DNA of 24,718 nucleotides from an uncultured bacterium (GTDB taxonomy: Bacteria; Planctomycetota; UBA1135; GCA-002686595), in the NCBI GenBank assembly GCA_913058555.1, contig CAJXRJ010000017.1, positions 1 to 24,718 of the forward strand, written 5' to 3'. The translations under genes and the position numbers were made by a program. Of this stretch, positions 22,962-24,718 are shown piece after piece. A model generated the notes under the pieces. The model had not been told where the DNA came from. It saw nothing but the letters and a program-made list of their open reading frames with translations, and did no database searches. Positions within the stretch are counted from its first letter, which is position 1, and every line of letters begins with the position of its first letter.

Positions 22962-24718
22962 CTAGGGCCCCTGGGTTCGCCAGAGAATCGGGCCCTCTGT
23001 GGCCGTCACCCGCAATGGGACGCCCCGTCGCTCGCATTCCTGGGCAGTGCTGTGGTTCGCCGGCGATGACGAGCTAATCCAAACTTCACGGGGCCGAAGG
23101 TGATCGAGCAGCCACCCCAGGTGCCGTGACGACGAGCCGTGGTGGGGGAGCAACAAGGCGTCCACGGGGCCGGGGTCGAGCCAAGCTGCCCCGCGTTGGC
23201 CCCGGAGCATCGCTGCGAGGCCGTCGCCCTCGGCGTCCCCCGAAAGGACCACCCGGTACTCCTTCCCCATGGGACGGGGCCCAAGGGAATGGGACCGATC
23301 CTCGGCAGGGGAGGACCAGCGCAGGTCGAGCAGGAGCGAGCCTTCATTTCCCTCAAAGGGGCCACCCCTGACGAGGCGCCCACGGAGCCCACCACCAAAG
23401 TCCACCGCACGGGACCCGTGCGAGACCGTTCCGTGGTTTGCGGACGCCGCAAACGGAACGTGGAACGATGGGTCCTCCCCGGGGTCGGGGACTTCCCCAA
23501 GCCAGTGCCCCGGTGCCCAGCGCCGAGCTAGCCAGGGGAGAGCGCGGTAGTGATCGGTGTGGTTGTGGGAGAGCACGAAGTCGGCGGAGCCAGCTTCGAT
23601 GGCGGACAGGAGGGGCGCGACGCCCCGGGACCCCACGCCGATGCGGTCCCTGGAGCCGGCGTCGAACAACACCACGTGGGACCCTGGGGCCCGGGCCACG
23701 ACGGCGGTGCCATCACCGACGCAGAGAACGTGCACTTCGAATCCCGTCGCCAAGGGGGTGATCGATTGTCCTGGTGCTTTCATGGGGGCGCGTGCCGAGG
23801 GCCAGGGGGCCAGGGCGATGGCGAACGCCGCCGCGGATAGACGTGCCCAGCCGAGGCCGTTGGCGCCCGTCAACCTTTCGAGGGCACCGCCGGGGCCATC
23901 GCGTCCACTTTGGTCCGGCGCGACCATTGCCGCGAGGCCTGCGATGGAACCCGCGGCGAGGAGCAGCAGTGGTCGAACTGGAAGCGGGAGGGGCGACCAG
24001 GGAGCGTGGTCCGCCGCGGAAAGGACCGCGAGCAATGCGGCGGTTGTCCATTGGAGTGGCGCGTCCGTTACCCATGGAGGAAGGGCGAGGGACAGCCAAC
24101 CGAAAGCGACGAGGAGAAAGACCAGGGGCAGGGCGAGCGGTGTGGCGAGGATGCCCACGGGGCTCCATTCCCCGAAGCGGGTCCAGACGATCGGCAGCGT
24201 CGCCAGGGAGGCGATCACCGAGGCCGCCGCCCCAAGGGAGCAGGCCTGGACCGCGCGGATGCCAAGGGCCCGCAAGCTAGGGGAGCGGCGGCGGCCGCTT
24301 CTCCCGATCGGGTGGATGTTTCCTTGCAGCGGAAGGAGGGAAGCCAGGCGCCTCGCCCCCAGGGGCGCGACGAGGATCAGGGCGGCCGTGGCCCCGTAGG
24401 ACAGCTGGACCCCTGGCTCCCAAGGCGCCCGCGGTTCCATCAGCAATTCGAGCAGCAGGGCGAGTCCGAGTATGTTCAGGCCCGATGGCCTGCGGCCCCC
24501 CGTGCCGGGCCGGGCGACGGACGCGAGGGCCGCGATGGAGAGTCCCAGGGCGGCGCGGGTCGCCGGTGCACCAAAACCTGCGATGGGAACAAAGCCGGCC
24601 GCTAGCAGGGCCAGCGGAACCGCCGACCCGGGGCGCCATCGAAGCCCGAAGGACCCGGCGAGGGCACCCGCGATGGAGGCGATCATCGCCGCCAGGGGCC
24701 TTCCGATGAGCCACGCGA
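22962..24718 (-). CDS. comEC: ComEC/Rec2-type DNA-uptake protein (5' end outside window)
   Basis: The visible 585 codons are the C-terminal part of ComEC, the inner-membrane channel that takes up single-stranded DNA in natural transformation. The frame stays open to the window edge (AWLIGRPLAA before the first internal Met at 24686), so the gene is partial. The competence membrane domain includes GFGAPATRAAL and PGVQLSYGATAAL, the family's conserved segments, and several further helices. A metallo-beta-lactamase-like domain follows, with LCVGDGTAVV, the metal motif HNHTDHYRAL (near 23545-23575) and LLLPHHGSS (near 23130-23155). It ends shortly after a WISSSPANHSTAQECERRG segment typical of ComEC C-termini. 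No other competence genes are visible. Confidence 0.92.
   Translation of the reverse strand, partial: AWLIGRPLAAMIASIAGALAGSFGLRWRPGSAVPLALLAAGFVPIAGFGAPATRAALGLSIAALASVARPGTGGRRPSGLNILGLALLLELLMEPRAPWEPGVQLSYGATAALILVAPLGARRLASLLPLQGNIHPIGRSGRRRSPSLRALGIRAVQACSLGAAASVIASLATLPIVWTRFGEWSPVGILATPLALPLVFLLVAFGWLSLALPPWVTDAPLQWTTAALLAVLSAADHAPWSPLPLPVRPLLLLAAGSIAGLAAMVAPDQSGRDGPGGALERLTGANGLGWARLSAAAFAIALAPWPSARAPMKAPGQSITPLATGFEVHVLCVGDGTAVVARAPGSHVVLFDAGSRDRIGVGSRGVAPLLSAIEAGSADFVLSHNHTDHYRALPWLARRWAPGHWLGEVPDPGEDPSFHVPFAASANHGTVSHGSRAVDFGGGLRGRLVRGGPFEGNEGSLLLDLRWSSPAEDRSHSLGPRPMGKEYRVVLSGDAEGDGLAAMLRGQRGAAWLDPGPVDALLLPHHGSSSRHLGWLLDHLRPREVWISSSSPANHSTAQECERRGVPLRVTATEGPILWRTQGP

Overview
The window is very GC-rich bacterial DNA, almost completely coding, with no mobile element, CRISPR array, rRNA or complete tRNA that I can see. 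Gene content points to a Gram-negative with outer membrane, lipoproteins and peptidoglycan recycling. Two FG-GAP/VCBS proteins, a secreted HEAT-repeat protein ending in a WKKWW-type motif and very weak Shine-Dalgarno use suggest a marine-type Planctomycetota lineage. That assignment is inference; another high-GC Gram-negative phylum is possible.

Left part (1-10192). An unusual long imperfect inverted repeat (1-107) lies beside a 1337-aa membrane-bound A-T-hexapeptide enzyme of the Pls/PosA (poly-lysine-synthetase-like) NRPS family. Divergent from it is an AmpD-like lipoprotein amidase. Converging on the amidase is a minus-strand operon: DECR-type 2,4-dienoyl-CoA reductase, murQ, and an unannotated 50-aa membrane/coiled-coil microprotein whose ATG overlaps the murQ stop. 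A PaaZ/BoxD-type acyl-CoA semialdehyde dehydrogenase is divergent from the reductase. It ends at a perfect 17-bp bidirectional terminator shared with a convergent secreted protein of unknown function.

Centre (10193-15067). A plus-strand cluster encodes an outer-membrane porin with a coiled-coil N-terminus, an exported FMN_bind flavoprotein (TGATLT attachment motif) with a repeated Lys/Gln/Pro/Thr tail, and a four-helix b-type-cytochrome-like membrane protein. Together they look like an electron path from inner membrane to periplasm or beyond. Tail-to-tail with it, overlapping by 15 bp, is a minus-strand nitric-oxide operon: group-I truncated haemoglobin, a 2Fe-2S/FAD/NAD reductase and an NsrR-like repressor. 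This amounts to a split flavohaemoglobin plus its sensor. Its promoter region carries two perfect dyads, one with the GCATTT-N-AAATGC core expected for NsrR.

Right part (15068-24718). All genes are on the minus strand. In transcription order they are: comEC (5' end outside the window), a secreted HEAT-repeat protein, an ABC-2 exporter (ATPase and permease, overlapping), a PDZ lipoprotein and two FG-GAP/VCBS exported proteins. The last three are joined by ATGA overlaps. Their joint role is unknown.

Starts at the head of transcription units generally lack a Shine-Dalgarno sequence and are often preceded directly by C/T-rich bases. Start choices therefore rest on domain boundaries, signal peptides and stop/start overlaps.
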